64,000 bases of DNA from Desmodus rotundus (GCF_022682495.2 NC_071389.1:184869556-184933555), one strand, 5' to 3'. Counted from the stretch's first letter, positions 24,931 through 34,994 are shown. Notes: generated by a model not told the origin, from the sequence alone. Made by a program: numbers and translations.

Positions 24931-24998
24931 AGTGTTGCTCAGTGTCTGTGATCTAGCAGGGGCTGTATAAACCCTTGCTGAATGAATGAATGAATGAA
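24931..24998 (+). repeat. L2 LINE 3' terminus ending in (GAAT)n
   Basis: CTAGCAGGGGCTGTATAAAC and CCTTGCTGAATGAATGAATG are the usual L2 3' end followed by its tandem tail (24979-24998). Confidence 0.6.
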
Positions 24999-25084
24999 GG
25001 GTGGAATGAGGAAATAAGGTGGTCTTAGTGAATTGAGCAGAGACTTTTAGGACCCTATTTGGTTTGTTTTCAAAATCCAGGTGG

Positions 25085-25215
25085 TGCAGGGCAACATGTT
25101 TTTAACCTTTTTGAGTTTCATTCTCTTCATTTATAAATATGGGAATAGCAATACTTAATGACAGGGATATGGTAAGAATTTCATGGGACAATTTATATAA
25201 AACTGAATAGAACTT
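25085..25215 (+). repeat. MIR SINE fragment
   Basis: TTGAGTTTCATTCTCTTCAT, TATAAATATGGGAATAGCAA and ACAGGGATATGGTAAGAATT match the MIR core. Confidence 0.65.
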
Positions 25216-25216
25216 C

Positions 25217-25720
25217 AGAATTCCATCCAATCAATCTTTATTGAGATGCTCCTATATGCCAGACACTGTGCTAGGCTTTAGGAATACAAAGACAAACAAA
25301 ACCTCTCTCTCTGCTTCTAAGGAACCTTCTTTCTAGACTGGAAGGCAGACATCTGAACAGATAATATAATTGCAATGCAATATAGTAAGGACAAGCATAG
25401 GGCAGGGAGTGCACGGGAATGGAGCAGTTATGCCAGCTAGATAACAGGATGGTATAAGACAGCAGTCCTCAACCTTTCTGGCACCAGGGACCGGTTTCCT
25501 GGAAGGCAGGAAGCAGGGGAAGAGGAGCTCAGGGGAGCTTCGATGGCTTGCCTGCTGTGGATGGATGGGGGATGAGGGGCGGGGGTTGAAGACCCCTGGT
25601 ATAAGGGAATACTTCCTGGAGGAAGTGATGCTTAAGCTGAATCATGAACAATGCTGCACAATTAGGTGAGGAGGAAGCAAAAGGAATTCCAAACAGAGGG
25701 GACAACGGGCTTCCTCTGCA
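25217..25720 (-). repeat. L2 LINE 3' region, antisense, split by a hAT MITE
   Basis: Starts as reversed L2 3' end (ATCTTTATTGAGATGCTCCT, ATGCCAGACACTGTGCTAGG) and resumes after the hAT insertion at GGAATACTTCCTGGAGGAAG. Confidence 0.75.
25460..25598. mobile_element. hAT-type MITE, 139 bp, with 8-bp target-site duplication
   Basis: Ends are CAGCAGTCCTCAACC and, reversed, CAGGGGTCTTCAACC, which are imperfect terminal inverted repeats of hAT/Charlie type. Flanks are GTATAAGA (25452-25459) and GTATAAGG (25599-25606), an 8-bp duplication with one mismatch. Internal sequence (GGCACCAGGGACCGGTTTCC) fits a common mammalian Charlie-type MITE. It has no transposase and inserted into an older L2. Confidence 0.85.
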
Positions 25721-25917
25721 GCTGTGTTTTCCTAGTTCCTGTGCCTGTGCAGTTCCCTTGCTGAAAATATACTCCAGTCTGATTGGTTAGAGCAAAAACA
25801 CCCTCTCTGGCTCTTGTCATACTCCTGAAGGCTGGATCTTGAAATCTGAATATCCTCAGCTGTTGTCTGGGTTTTCTTAGCTAAGGGGCCTTCAGGCACC
25901 TTGCTGTGGCCACCTGC

Positions 25918-26003
25918 CAGCTTCCTTCAGTTCCTTTTTCCTTCCCTCTTTCTTTCCTTCCTTCCCCTCATCCTTATTTGCTTTCTTCCTTTCTCCTCTC
26001 ATC
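25918..26003. repeat. CT-rich low-complexity tract
   Basis: Irregular CTTC/TTCC units on the plus strand. Confidence 0.85.
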
Positions 26004-27170
26004 AAACGTTTACCATGTCTACACCTGTAAGCCACGGGTTGTACCTGAAGATAGAGAGGATCAAAGCATATTTCTAATACTCCAGGAGTTAAAAATCTGT
26101 GTGGAGGCAGCAGACTATGACCCATTGACCAAATCTGCCAGTTTTTGTAAATAAAGTCGTATTGGAACACAGCCATGCCCATCATTTAAGTATTTATTTT
26201 CTAGGGCAGCTTTCAGGCTACGGCAGCAGAATTGGACAGTGGCAACAGAGACCACGGAGCTTCCAAAGCCTAAGTATTTATTACCTGGCCCTTTACAGAA
26301 CAAGTCTGCCAACCCCTGTACCAGTATTCGTGTGGTGGAGGCGGTGGGGGTAGGTGAACATGCTAAGATAAGTGGTCAGACAGGAAACTACAGAAGGGTC
26401 CATAACCCATACTTGGAGGTTCAGGGAGGAAGTGACAGCTAAAAGAAGGGACAACTAGATTAAGAACTAAAGAACAAAAAGGAGTTAAGAGGGGGAAGGA
26501 AGGTCATTCCTGGCAGAAAAAGCAGCACATGCAAAGGCCTGACAAGGAACGAAAAACAAACAGTCTGTAGAACTGTTCAGAGAGGAAATGGTAATGGATG
26601 AGACTGCAAACTACGTTGGGCTCAGGCAGGTCATAATCTCTCCTGAATGTGAAAATCATATTAAGGATTTTGGAAATACAATCTCCCGTAGGTAACTGCG
26701 AATCATTGAAGGATTTTATGCAGGGTGGTGCTAAAGCAAATGTGTGCTTTAGAAAGATCATGCTGGCTACGGTAATATTTAACATTTGTTGGGGCATTTA
26801 TTCTATGACAGCTCTGTGCTAAATACTTTGCATGCATACAGGCATATGGAAATACTTGTTAAGTAGCTGGGCAGCACTGGGGGCCAGGTAGAGAGAGGTG
26901 AAGAGTGGGGACAGTTATGGATCTATGATGACCAATGATTTCCCTAATGATGGACAGGCAGAGCACCGCCCACACGTAGAGGCAGGAGGAGAATGAAGAG
27001 AAGAGAAGTGATTGGAAAGGGCAGTATAATGTCGCTGAACCCAGTAAATATCAACAAGGGAGTACGTATTAATGAGTGGAGAGTAAAAGCCAGACATTGT
27101 GAAGAGGGCAGAGAGAGATGAAGTGAGGAAGAAAAGGGGGGTTGAGGTTTGGCAAGAAGCAGGTCACAGC
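26003..27170 (-). repeat. L2 LINE remnant, antisense, interrupted by a hAT MITE and a MIR-like piece
   Basis: Reversed L2 landmarks are GTTTACCATGTCTACACCTG (3' end), AGCAGCACATGCAAAGGCCT, TTGAAGGATTTTATGCAGGG and GCTTTAGAAAGATCATGCTG. A MIR-like antisense piece lies around 26770-26845 (TTATTCTATGACAGCTCTGT). Confidence 0.7.
26105..26318. mobile_element. hAT-Charlie MITE remnant
   Basis: GTTTTTGTAAATAAAGTCGT, TTGGAACACAGCCATGCCC, CCTGGCCCTTTACAGAACAA and the end CTGCCAACCCCTG match a widespread mammalian Charlie-type element. The 5' terminus is damaged and no target-site duplication is visible. Confidence 0.7.
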
Positions 27171-28017
27171 TGACTTAGAACAATTTCAGCAGAAGAGTTG
27201 GGAAGCAGACAGGATTATAGAGGTTACGGAGGTGACTAGAAGTGAGAAAATGAAGGTCATTGTCACTGAACACTTGTTTGAGAAACTCATTATAAAGAAG
27301 TAAAGAAATAGGATGGTGGCTGGATTTCTTAAAAATGAGTCTGTAATTCAGCAGTTTTAATACAGTTTCTGATCCATGAAGTAAATTCCTCATCCCAAAT
27401 AACTGCTCATTGGAAGCAACAGTGAAGACCGCATTAAGCAAATATGCCACAAGACTAAATCAGAGGACAATGCATGTGAGCATCATTAGTCATGGGAGTT
27501 GTAGTATTGCATTCTCAGAAAATGGGGCAGCACATTTTCATGCTTAACAATGCAATCGGGATAACTTCCAGGTGGAAGAAAAGGCTCTCCTTAGTATCAC
27601 CAGATTAGCATCGTGGCAAATGTCATTTCTGAAGCCGTTCTTCGGAGATGGTCATCCCTGAACACGCCCTCCTGTCTGACTCCCTCCTGCACAAGCAATC
27701 AGTGTCCTTCCAAGGCTAATGAGACCTACACGAAGAATTAATAGCTCTGCCAGCGCCAGTATTGTACTCTGCATCTTTAAAGAGCTGCAAATATTAAATA
27801 ACAAGCCCAAAGAACATTTCTCCCAGATCCTCATTAGACTGATTTTACAGATGAGTAAACTGAATCATAGAAAAGCAAGCCAGTAGAAATGAGAAGTCTT
27901 ACTTTATTTCTCTCTGACACCACAGTGAGGCTGTTGCCTATCAGGTTTGTAATGAAGCTGTTGTCAAGAAAAAGAATAACGCCCTCCTGGCTTTGACTCT
28001 TGGAGACCAACAGATTT
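27171..28017. other. Unassigned sequence with a candidate conserved non-coding element
   Basis: No repeat was recognised. The stretch 27640-27840 is unique-looking and retains the compact string CTCTGCCAGCGCCAGTATTG, but has no ORF of note. Confidence 0.35.
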
Positions 28018-28185
28018 TTTCTTTTTAAAAAATTTTTATGGCATTTATTGGGGTGACATTGGTTTAGAAAATTATATAGGTTTCTGGCATACAATTCTGT
28101 TATACATCATTTTATTGTGTGTTCACCACCCAAAGTCAAGTCTCCTTCCATCGCCATTTATCCCCCCTTTGGGATACCAGTAGAT
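28018..28185 (-). repeat. L1 LINE 3' UTR fragment, antisense
   Basis: GCATTTATTGGGGTGACATT, GGTTTCTGGCATACAATTCT and TGTGTTCACCACCCAAAGTC are a reversed L1 3' UTR common in bat and other laurasiatherian genomes. Confidence 0.75.
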
Positions 28186-29371
28186 TTAAACGCCTGTAGT
28201 TGAAAAACACAGTCTTTTTTTTTCTTTTCTTTTTGAAAAGTGGGTGTGCAGCTACCGGTCTAAATGAGTTTGAAAAATTATAGCTGCACTTTCAATATAA
28301 AGCAAACCGCTCAACTCAGAGTCTAGCCTGTTGTGGAGACAGACAGACAGGTGTAGAGAATGTGGAAGGTGTTTTTTCTCTTGTACCTTTAAGTCTCCGT
28401 AACTTTATAAAATCTTCTTAAGCCACATTTGAAACAAGATATCATTATGGGGATTATTAGTCCTAGCCTGTAGGGACAATTTATTTTTCTGCTTCACAAG
28501 TTTCACTTCTTACTTGGCTCATGATTCGATGCTAAGATAGTTAAAAGGTCATTGTATCAGGTCAACCACAAATGGTGCTGTTATTACGGAAAAGTTATGT
28601 AAAAGATGAAGAGAGAAGTCAGTCCATTAGCATGTAAAATGCACCAGAAAAATGGGGAAGATTTCAAGCTAAATACTTGTAACACGAATCTGGCTCAAAT
28701 CTTTTGTTCAGACGAATGACTTCCAAGAGGCCTGCAGTTCCGCTTCGAGTCCGACAGGCACTGCTCCCTTGACCTTGAGCAAGCGCACAAGAACGCCAAC
28801 TCACATAAGGCTCCTGGTGCTGTTTCTATTTTGCACTCTGTAAAGGCTGCATTTTGAGCATTTTCACAATGGTCAAAACCTTCCTAGTCGACATAGATGG
28901 CAATTGCTAGACACACAGTAGCTGCTGAAAAAAAAAAAAAGGTAATCTGGTATAATTTCACTTCCCCCCCTTCTGATTAGAGTTTACAAATATAACTGTC
29001 AGCTAGTTACCCTGGGGAGGCCATGAGTCAGCCCTCCTCCAAGTATAACATAAACTTCTCAATTCTATCTCTGGCCTATAAATGCACCGTAACACTGCCA
29101 GGGTTTTGATGTAATCGGTATCTTTATCTTCCTTTGCTCCACACTCCCATAGATTTTATGTCTTCCATTGCCTACTGTAATTTGTTGCTGGGAAAAAAAT
29201 TGCGAGTGAGTAATATGCTGAAGGCTGGTGATTATATGGAAGGATGAGGGGCGAGATCCCCGTGATATACTGTGTGTGCACACATGTGTGAGCACATGAA
29301 GGAATATGAGTGCAATGTTCACGCAAATAACATGATAGGTCTGAGGGCAATCCTGTAACGTGCTTGAAGTC
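28186..29371. other. Unassigned intronic sequence
   Basis: Contains a run of A at 28928-28940. No gene. Two overlapping minus-strand ORFs at 29065-29380 have no recognisable domain. Confidence 0.45.
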
Positions 29372-29455
29372 AAGGATCATGTATTGTTCATTGTTGTATC
29401 CCTAGCAATTAACACTGTTTCTGGAACATAGAAAGTGTTGCATGAATTCATGAAG
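29372..29455 (+). repeat. L2 LINE 3' end fragment
   Basis: TTCATTGTTGTATCCCTAGC and TTTCTGGAACATAGAAAGTG match the L2 3' terminus. Confidence 0.6.
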
Positions 29456-29524
29456 GGTACTGGTGTTCCATGTTTCCACTGGCAACATAAGGCTTCTGGG
29501 TTCAAAGTGAGGCTGCAGGCACAT

Positions 29525-30600
29525 CTACAACAATCCACTGTGCATCCAGTATTTATGGGTGATTTCTGTGTGCACAGCATTGTGCTAGGGGTTGCGAGAG
29601 AGGCAAGGAAAGTGAATGCAGGGAAGGGGGTTGGGGACTGGGTGAAAGAGGTGAAGGGACTGAGAAACACAAACTGGTTGTTACCAAATAGTCACAGGGA
29701 TGCATAGGAATTATAGTCAGTAATGTTGCAATGACTGTGTATGGGGTACTGGAAATATGGAGGGAAACACTTTGTAAAGTATATGACTGTCTAACCACTA
29801 AGCTATACACCTGAAACCAATACAAAATAAAATTCAAAGGAAAAAGTAAATAAATGAAAATAAGACTGACAAATCTTTCAGAAAAAAACCAAGCAAGAAA
29901 ATTGAATACACAGAACTTGGACTTGAAAAGCTTCCAGTCTAATTAAGGAGACAAGATATATGTAAGTGAAAACTTAACTCCTCATTCTAGAGAGTGAATA
30001 ATGGCATGCCAAAGGTAATTTTACATACCGAATACAACCACTACATGAGTTCAGAGAAAAAAGAGGCTGCTGAGGACTGAGGTCATTAAGGAAAGCTACA
30101 CAAACAAGGCAGGAATTGAGTTAGACCTTGGAGGATAAAAGACAGAGGGGAAGGAAAGGAAATAGCTGTCCAGGAGAGGGGAGAGGGGAGACTACAAATG
30201 AGCAGCCACCCAGACAAGAACAGATAGTTTGAGACTTAAAATTAAGGAAGCAGTCATTAGACTTTGAAAAAAGAGATGATAGAAACATACAGTAAGGAAG
30301 TAAATAAGTACAGTGTATGTCCATTTTGTATGGTAATCATTTCATACCTGAACTCCTTGGTGGAAAAAAAAGTAACTCTGAAACTTAGACACATTCTATA
30401 TGTTGCAAACTTGGGCAAACAGGTGGGATGCCAGAGGACTACGGCTGCACGCCCAGAGGCTAGTGAGTAGCACACTGATGCGCCTAAAAAGGAGAGAGCT
30501 GATGTGTGGTTTCTGGGGGCATGAACAGGTAGGGTGGGGCCTGCATTCTGTGTTGGAGGAGCTTGTGATTACAGCACAGATCTGACTTTCCCAAAGTCTT
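29525..30600 (-). repeat. L2 LINE remnant, antisense, split by an L1 3' end
   Basis: Reversed L2 3' end (CATCCAGTATTTATGGGTGA, CAGCATTGTGCTAGGGG) stops near 29655. Sequence resembling L2 resumes near 29900 (AAAAGCTTCCAGTCTAATTA) and continues through GTTAGACCTTGGAGGATAAA. Confidence 0.55.
29660..29885 (+). repeat. L1 LINE 3' end inserted in L2
   Basis: TAGTCACAGGGATGCATAGG, GTATATGACTGTCTAACCAC and AGCTATACACCTGAAACCAA are L1 3' UTR landmarks, followed by an A-rich tail. Confidence 0.75.
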
Positions 30601-33300
30601 ATGTGACCTGATGTGCTTTTGTAGCTATTCACCGATTGTATCAATTTCCATTTATTTTATATATTTAAGGATTCAGAAGGGTCAAAACTGTGTGCACAAC
30701 TATTCTGCAACCCAGAACTAGATACATAAAGAAAAAGTTTGAAATTTTGACTTTCAGATTCACACATCAATAAAATCAGGGGTAAGTACAAGAGATCCAA
30801 AGGAGAAGCAATAACTGACAGATATTTAAAAATAAAATGGGGTCAGTCCTTCTTTTCTAACCAGGTATAGAAATTGATGTAAGAAATCTTTATTAAAGTT
30901 AATCATAGCAATGTAGACAAACTATCCAAATATTATGTTTATGTGTGAAAGTATGTAGAACAGAATGAGTGAAAAATTTTGTTTACGATTTCAGTAAATA
31001 CTTTGAAATTTACTTATGTGGATCCTTTAAAACTCCCATTCATTAATGGAATACTGATTAAGTGAAAAGTTAACTCCTGAGAATATTTATTTCCTCAATA
31101 AAGTATATCTATGCCTGGATGTACCATGATATATTAACTAACGTTAATTATATCCTTTTGATGTCTCCACTGACTTGCTCTAAAAAGCTGATAAGACCTG
31201 CACTACATCATAGTTAACAGGAGTGTGATGCTTGTTACTTAGGCAACAGGATGAATAAATGCAGGTCAGAATGCGCTTCAAGGAAAACAAAAGCTAGAAT
31301 ATGATACTGAGTGGAGACTGAGCAGCTCTCACAGATTTTTCCTCATGTTCATGAAATCTGTTTCCTAACGTGGGCTGATCATATTAGTGTACTTTAACTA
31401 AGTTCATAATGAAATAAATTAGATTATGGAGATCAATAAATAATTTTTATAGAGGCAGAAATTGACTTTTATGACAGTGGTAGCAAATAAATTGCTGGGT
31501 GGCAGCACAGAAAGCAATAATCAACAACACTGTTCTATGATTTGCTTCATTTCATCATAACGAATTCCTCTCAATGATAATTCAAAGTTTTAAAAAATTC
31601 ATTCTGTCTCATGAAGAAAGTGTTTGACTGACTTATCTGAATTAACCATGTTTTCTTAATTTCTGGAAAATTATATCCAGTACTTGGCATACTTGGGATC
31701 GGAAAACTAAAGACAATAATCGATAGAGCAGATCAGACCTTGGTTTTGCCGTGTATGTACAGGGTTTCTGCCTCCCAGACACGTCTTAGCATGCTTGTAC
31801 ATATTTCATTCATGAACGTTTCTTATGATCTCCAAATGCTTATTTGAAACCTGTTTGATTAACCTTTCCATTCTAGGCTTTCAAAAAAAGGGATTATATT
31901 TGCTGGCAAGTGTTTAAAATGCAGAAGAAAATCATGCTTCATTAAAAGTTTTCAAAGCAGCCAAGTATTCCAGAGAATCCAAAAACCTACCTAACTTCTC
32001 ATGGGAGCAGAATAAACATGGACAAGGGCTGGAGGAGTAGGAATGAAAAGGTCTTATCTCAAGTAGAGATAGCGAGGAAGGATACTTATCAAAATGTGCC
32101 GTAAACAGAAGCAACGATGCAAAGACTTTCATTCTGTCCCTCTAATTCTTGATGTCATCTGCTCAGTGTCCTAAGTCTGTGCTAAATCTGCTCAGCATCC
32201 TAAGACTCTGAGAGCAATTGAAAAACTCTTACTTTTTTCCTGTTTCAATACCCACAATATCTTGCCTGTCTGATCAGTGATGGTATTCTTAAGCACAAGA
32301 AAAATAACAGTGGCTGTGTATTTCACTGTAAAAAAATAGGTTCATAAAGACTTCTATGTATACAATTATTTAGAGCTCATATGTTTTGATACATTTATGT
32401 AGCTTTTTAAAAAAAGCTCATGGGGTATACATATTTTCGGGGGAAAAAGCAGAAGTTTAACAATTTGAGTAATTTTCAAATCTACAATAGTCAAATCAGG
32501 CTTGGAGAAAAATAACCTCCAATGGAGATGAAAAGACATGACTACCTCTCAGTATTTGGTTATCAGTTCTGGTATTAATAAGCTCCAGGCATCAGTCCCA
32601 GCTTAGAAATAGCTATTAATGATTTCTACAAGCCATCTGTGAGCTACATGCCTGTGTTATGAAGCTCTCTCTAAATTTAGGGATAGGCAGTATGTGTGAT
32701 GGGACCTTAACAGCCAGGAAAGGTAATAAGGACAGTGACGTAACTTAACAAGGGAAACTGATGAGCACTAGGGGAGGTATCTAAATGATTAGAAAGCTGT
32801 ATGACGGGTCTGCACAGCTCCCCGTCCTCCTGCCTCATCTGTAGTCCCCATTGTGAGAAGTTTGCACACAGCAGGTCTAGATCGCATGCCCACCACTGTT
32901 CAGAAGTACACGAATGTACTTTGTTCATTAGACTCTCGTTCTCAATATCGACAGCTAATTGATGGGAGTGTTTATTTTCTACCTAAATATACAATACTTC
33001 AATGCTCCGCAATCCGTCTATGTAAGTAAGAGAATGCTCTCTGTAACTGTCCATCGGAAGCAGTTTGCTAACTAACTGAAGGTTGTCCACCAGATTTAAG
33101 CTGCTTATCAAACAATTATCAGGAAAAAAATGAGCTTCACACCATAAGCAGAACAAATTGTCTAATTAATCACTAAATGCTGATGCTCAAATGAAATATA
33201 TGTTTTTAGGAATCTAGAATCAACTGAAGAGTGCTATAATCGAACTGAATATTCTGAGATAACAAATTTATAAAAATCACAGGAAGAATGACAGGGAGAA
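30601..33300. other. Unassigned AT-rich intron downstream of the ANKS1B exon
   Basis: About 2.7 kb without a recognised transposon, which is unusual for this window. It contains a 29-bp tandem duplication (32158-32215) and the hairpin-capable AGCTTTTTAAAAAAAGCT at 32401-32418. No further ANKS1B exon was seen. Confidence 0.5.
32158..32215. repeat. 29-bp tandem duplication, diverged
   Basis: Two units both start TCTGCTCAG (32158 and 32187) and share TCCTAAG and the spacing around it. Confidence 0.7.
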
Positions 33301-33326
33301 TATAAATGTTAATCTTCTCTCACTGC

Positions 33327-33336
33327 CTATAAATAG
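33327..33336. promoter_or_regulatory. MEF2-type motif in the intron just downstream of the ANKS1B exon
   Basis: CTATAAATAG fits the MEF2 consensus YTA(A/T)4TAR exactly. It lies about 240 bases downstream of the exon donor in transcription order. Function is not shown. Confidence 0.3.
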
Positions 33337-33570
33337 TACTCTCACCGGTTCATTCATATAATTCATATGTATATGGATGCCTCGAGACATCATTTCTCAG
33401 CAAGTGTCTATATGTACACAGCAAGTTCAGTCCTAAGGGCATCCGATTTTCTGATGCAGTTACATATATACAGCTGACCGGTTTTGGTGCACACCAGGCT
33501 GCCTGTGCGCCCTGTAAGACACATAAGAAGCAAAGACAGACAAAAGGCAGCTCCGTGGACACAGAGAGCG

Positions 33571-33579
33571 TCTTACCAT
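33571..33579 (-). promoter_or_regulatory. ANKS1B: 5' splice site of the ANKS1B exon
   Basis: The minus strand reads ATG|GTAAGA. The GT is at 33576-33575. The match to the mammalian donor consensus on the intron side (GTAAGA) is good, and the reading frame departs from ANKS1B immediately after it. Confidence 0.9.
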
Positions 33580-33683
33580 AAACTGCACATTGTCAAATCC
33601 ATTAGCCATCAGGTGGTTCTCGTACTGAGGTAGCCCAATGCTTTCCAACCATTGTCCCACTGTTTGGACAGGGCATCTGGGTC
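33577..33683 (-). CDS. ANKS1B: ANKS1B internal exon (long isoform), start of SAM domain 1
   Basis: This 107-nt segment starts directly after a CCTCTTTCAG acceptor and ends at ATG|GTAAGA. It opens with the last two bases of a split glycine codon followed by 35 whole codons ([11 protein letters not shown] to NVQFM). Long ANKS1B proteins contain the same [11 protein letters not shown] stretch at the start of SAM1, preceded by sequence from an upstream exon. The phase here requires that exon to supply one base. Use as an internal exon is inferred from the splice signals and from memory of the long protein; no transcript evidence is available. Confidence 0.85.
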
Positions 33684-33780
33684 CTGAAAGAGGATGAAGA
33701 GGGAAGCGTTTAAGCAGGGAGTAGCCGTCCACGGGGTAATAGCGGTAGTCCTGGGCTGAGAGGTGGCATTGCCACATCAT
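33577..33780 (-). CDS. ANKS1B: ANKS1B alternative first coding exon (short AIDA-1/EB-1 isoform), partial CDS
   Basis: These 68 codons begin [20 protein letters not shown] and run into [18 protein letters not shown] and NGFDNVQFM, which I recognise as the N-terminus of the short ANKS1B isoforms and the first half of SAM domain 1 (from about residue 36; the rest lies on the next exon). ANKS1B is a neuronal scaffold with ankyrin repeats, two SAM domains and a PTB domain, linked to postsynaptic densities and APP binding; the short isoforms lack the ankyrin repeats. The start is the first of two tandem ATGs (33780-33778), with A at -3. An in-frame TAA at 33828-33826, 15 codons upstream, shows the frame does not extend further. 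The exon ends in phase 0 at a GTAAGA donor. Residues 1-32 are specific to this isoform; from 33683 on the sequence is shared with the long form. No other ANKS1B exon was seen in the window. The identity is very secure; the exon's 5' limit is unknown because the 5' UTR start is not visible. Confidence 0.95.
33684..33708 (-). promoter_or_regulatory. ANKS1B: 3' splice site inside coding sequence
   Basis: Read on the minus strand, this is a 25-base pyrimidine-rich run ending CCTCTTTCAG, a near-consensus mammalian acceptor. In the short isoform the same bases are translated as part of [11 protein letters not shown]. The tract therefore serves as codons in one transcript and as an intron end in the other. 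Confidence 0.85.
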
Positions 33781-34260
33781 GCTCCTGGGAAAGTTGCTAT
33801 CAAAGGAGCCCGCCAGCTTGACAGATTAATGTTCTCAGCGAGAGAGCAAAGTCAGAAGTAAAACATAGTTTGCCAGGCAGGCTGCGGAGTATGACTTGAT
33901 CCTAGCTCCACATTTCTTACATATTAATCTTTACTACCGACCAGTACGTCACACAGCCCCCAAAACCGGGCAGCAGAAGAAGGCACATCAAGCTGTCGGC
34001 TTAGGCTGGTCTGCGCCCTGTGTGATTGTCGGAGTACTCCACAATGAGCAATGCACGGCCAGCAGCCAGAATTCTTTTTATCAAGTACTCCTACACTCAT
34101 CAGTATGCAGCTCCAGGCTCCCTGCTCCCCCTCGCTCGCTCCCCTTCATTACCCAGCCCAGGCTACACCTCGCATTTTCAATAATAGCCATCAGATAAGG
34201 CAGATATTTTTTTTTGTCTGCAAGCTGTAAGCTGCTTCCTCCTACACACCCATCCAAGCG
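33781..34260 (-). promoter_or_regulatory. ANKS1B: Probable 5' UTR and alternative promoter of the short ANKS1B isoform
   Basis: This lies directly upstream of the isoform-specific ATG, so the transcript must begin within or beyond it. CpG dinucleotides are more frequent here than in the flanking intron, although it is not a CpG island. On the minus strand I see a CRE-type half site TGACGTA (33951-33945), an AT-rich GATAAAAAG (34082-34074) that could act as a weak TATA-like box, and a GA-rich run around 34100-34140. The palindrome GGAGTACTCC (34031-34040) shares AGTACTCC with 34084-34091. The transcription start cannot be placed from sequence alone. Confidence 0.55.
33945..33951 (-). promoter_or_regulatory. 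CRE-like half site
   Basis: TGACGTA on the minus strand (TACGTCA on plus), about 165 bases upstream of the short-isoform ATG. CREB/ATF proteins bind such half sites in neuronal promoters. A single short motif is weak evidence. Confidence 0.35.
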
Positions 34261-34994
34261 TCAATCTTGAATGATGAGAGCAGTCAAAACAAATGCAGAA
34301 AATAGCAAGATTCAAAAGCAAACCAAAGTGCTTAAATCTGAATTGCATCTTCATACCGGTTATGCGTTACAGAGCTATTTGTTGTGGAATTTTACGTTTC
34401 AAAAGACACCAGGAAATGCAAAGCTTTAACTATAGCTTATAGCAGAGCTCCCTACAGGTTCCCTTTTGCCCTTTCTTCCCTTCCCTTTCTTCTTCTTTCT
34501 AAAATGCAGCACAGATAAACGTTTCTGATCTAAAGCTTTACAGTGTTTGGAGAATAATGATTCTCTTTCTTTACCACACGGCATCAAAAGGAACTTCTCT
34601 GAGATTCTTTTTTTTTTTTTCATTTTTGAATTACTGCAAAATACAGAAACTGCATCACGATGTTGTAGTCAAGATAATTCATTTCTTGTTTGCATGGCTT
34701 CTTTCAAACAAAAGTATTACCAGGCACAAGAAATCCTTTTCCCCTCTGATATTTATAACCCATGTCTACCAGGGTTACCATTCTAAATTAGCTATAAAGG
34801 TAACATTACTGGGTAGAATTTTTTAATAAAGAAGAGCAGCCCTAACCAAAAATAATTCAAGAATAACAGATGTAAATGTGTGAGTTTTACTGAATGGCAG
34901 CCTGATTGAGTAATTAATTTAATAATTAAGAGAAAGGAGAGAGTAATAATAGAACCCATAGGACCAGATCATCAGAAAGAATGACTCTTATTTC
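34261..34994. other. Unassigned intronic sequence
   Basis: Contains a poly-T run at about 34609-34620. Nothing else recognised. Confidence 0.45.

Noticed and set aside
32401..32418. AGCTTTTTAAAAAAAGCT as a transcription terminator hairpin
   Set aside because: Short AT hairpins are common by chance in AT-rich introns and have no such role for RNA polymerase II.
33350..33562. 70-aa minus ORF just downstream of the ANKS1B exon
   Set aside because: It begins after the GTAAGA donor, so it is intronic.
33896..34198. 100-aa plus-strand ORF opposite the putative promoter
   Set aside because: Antisense to the 5' UTR/promoter region; no recognisable domain.
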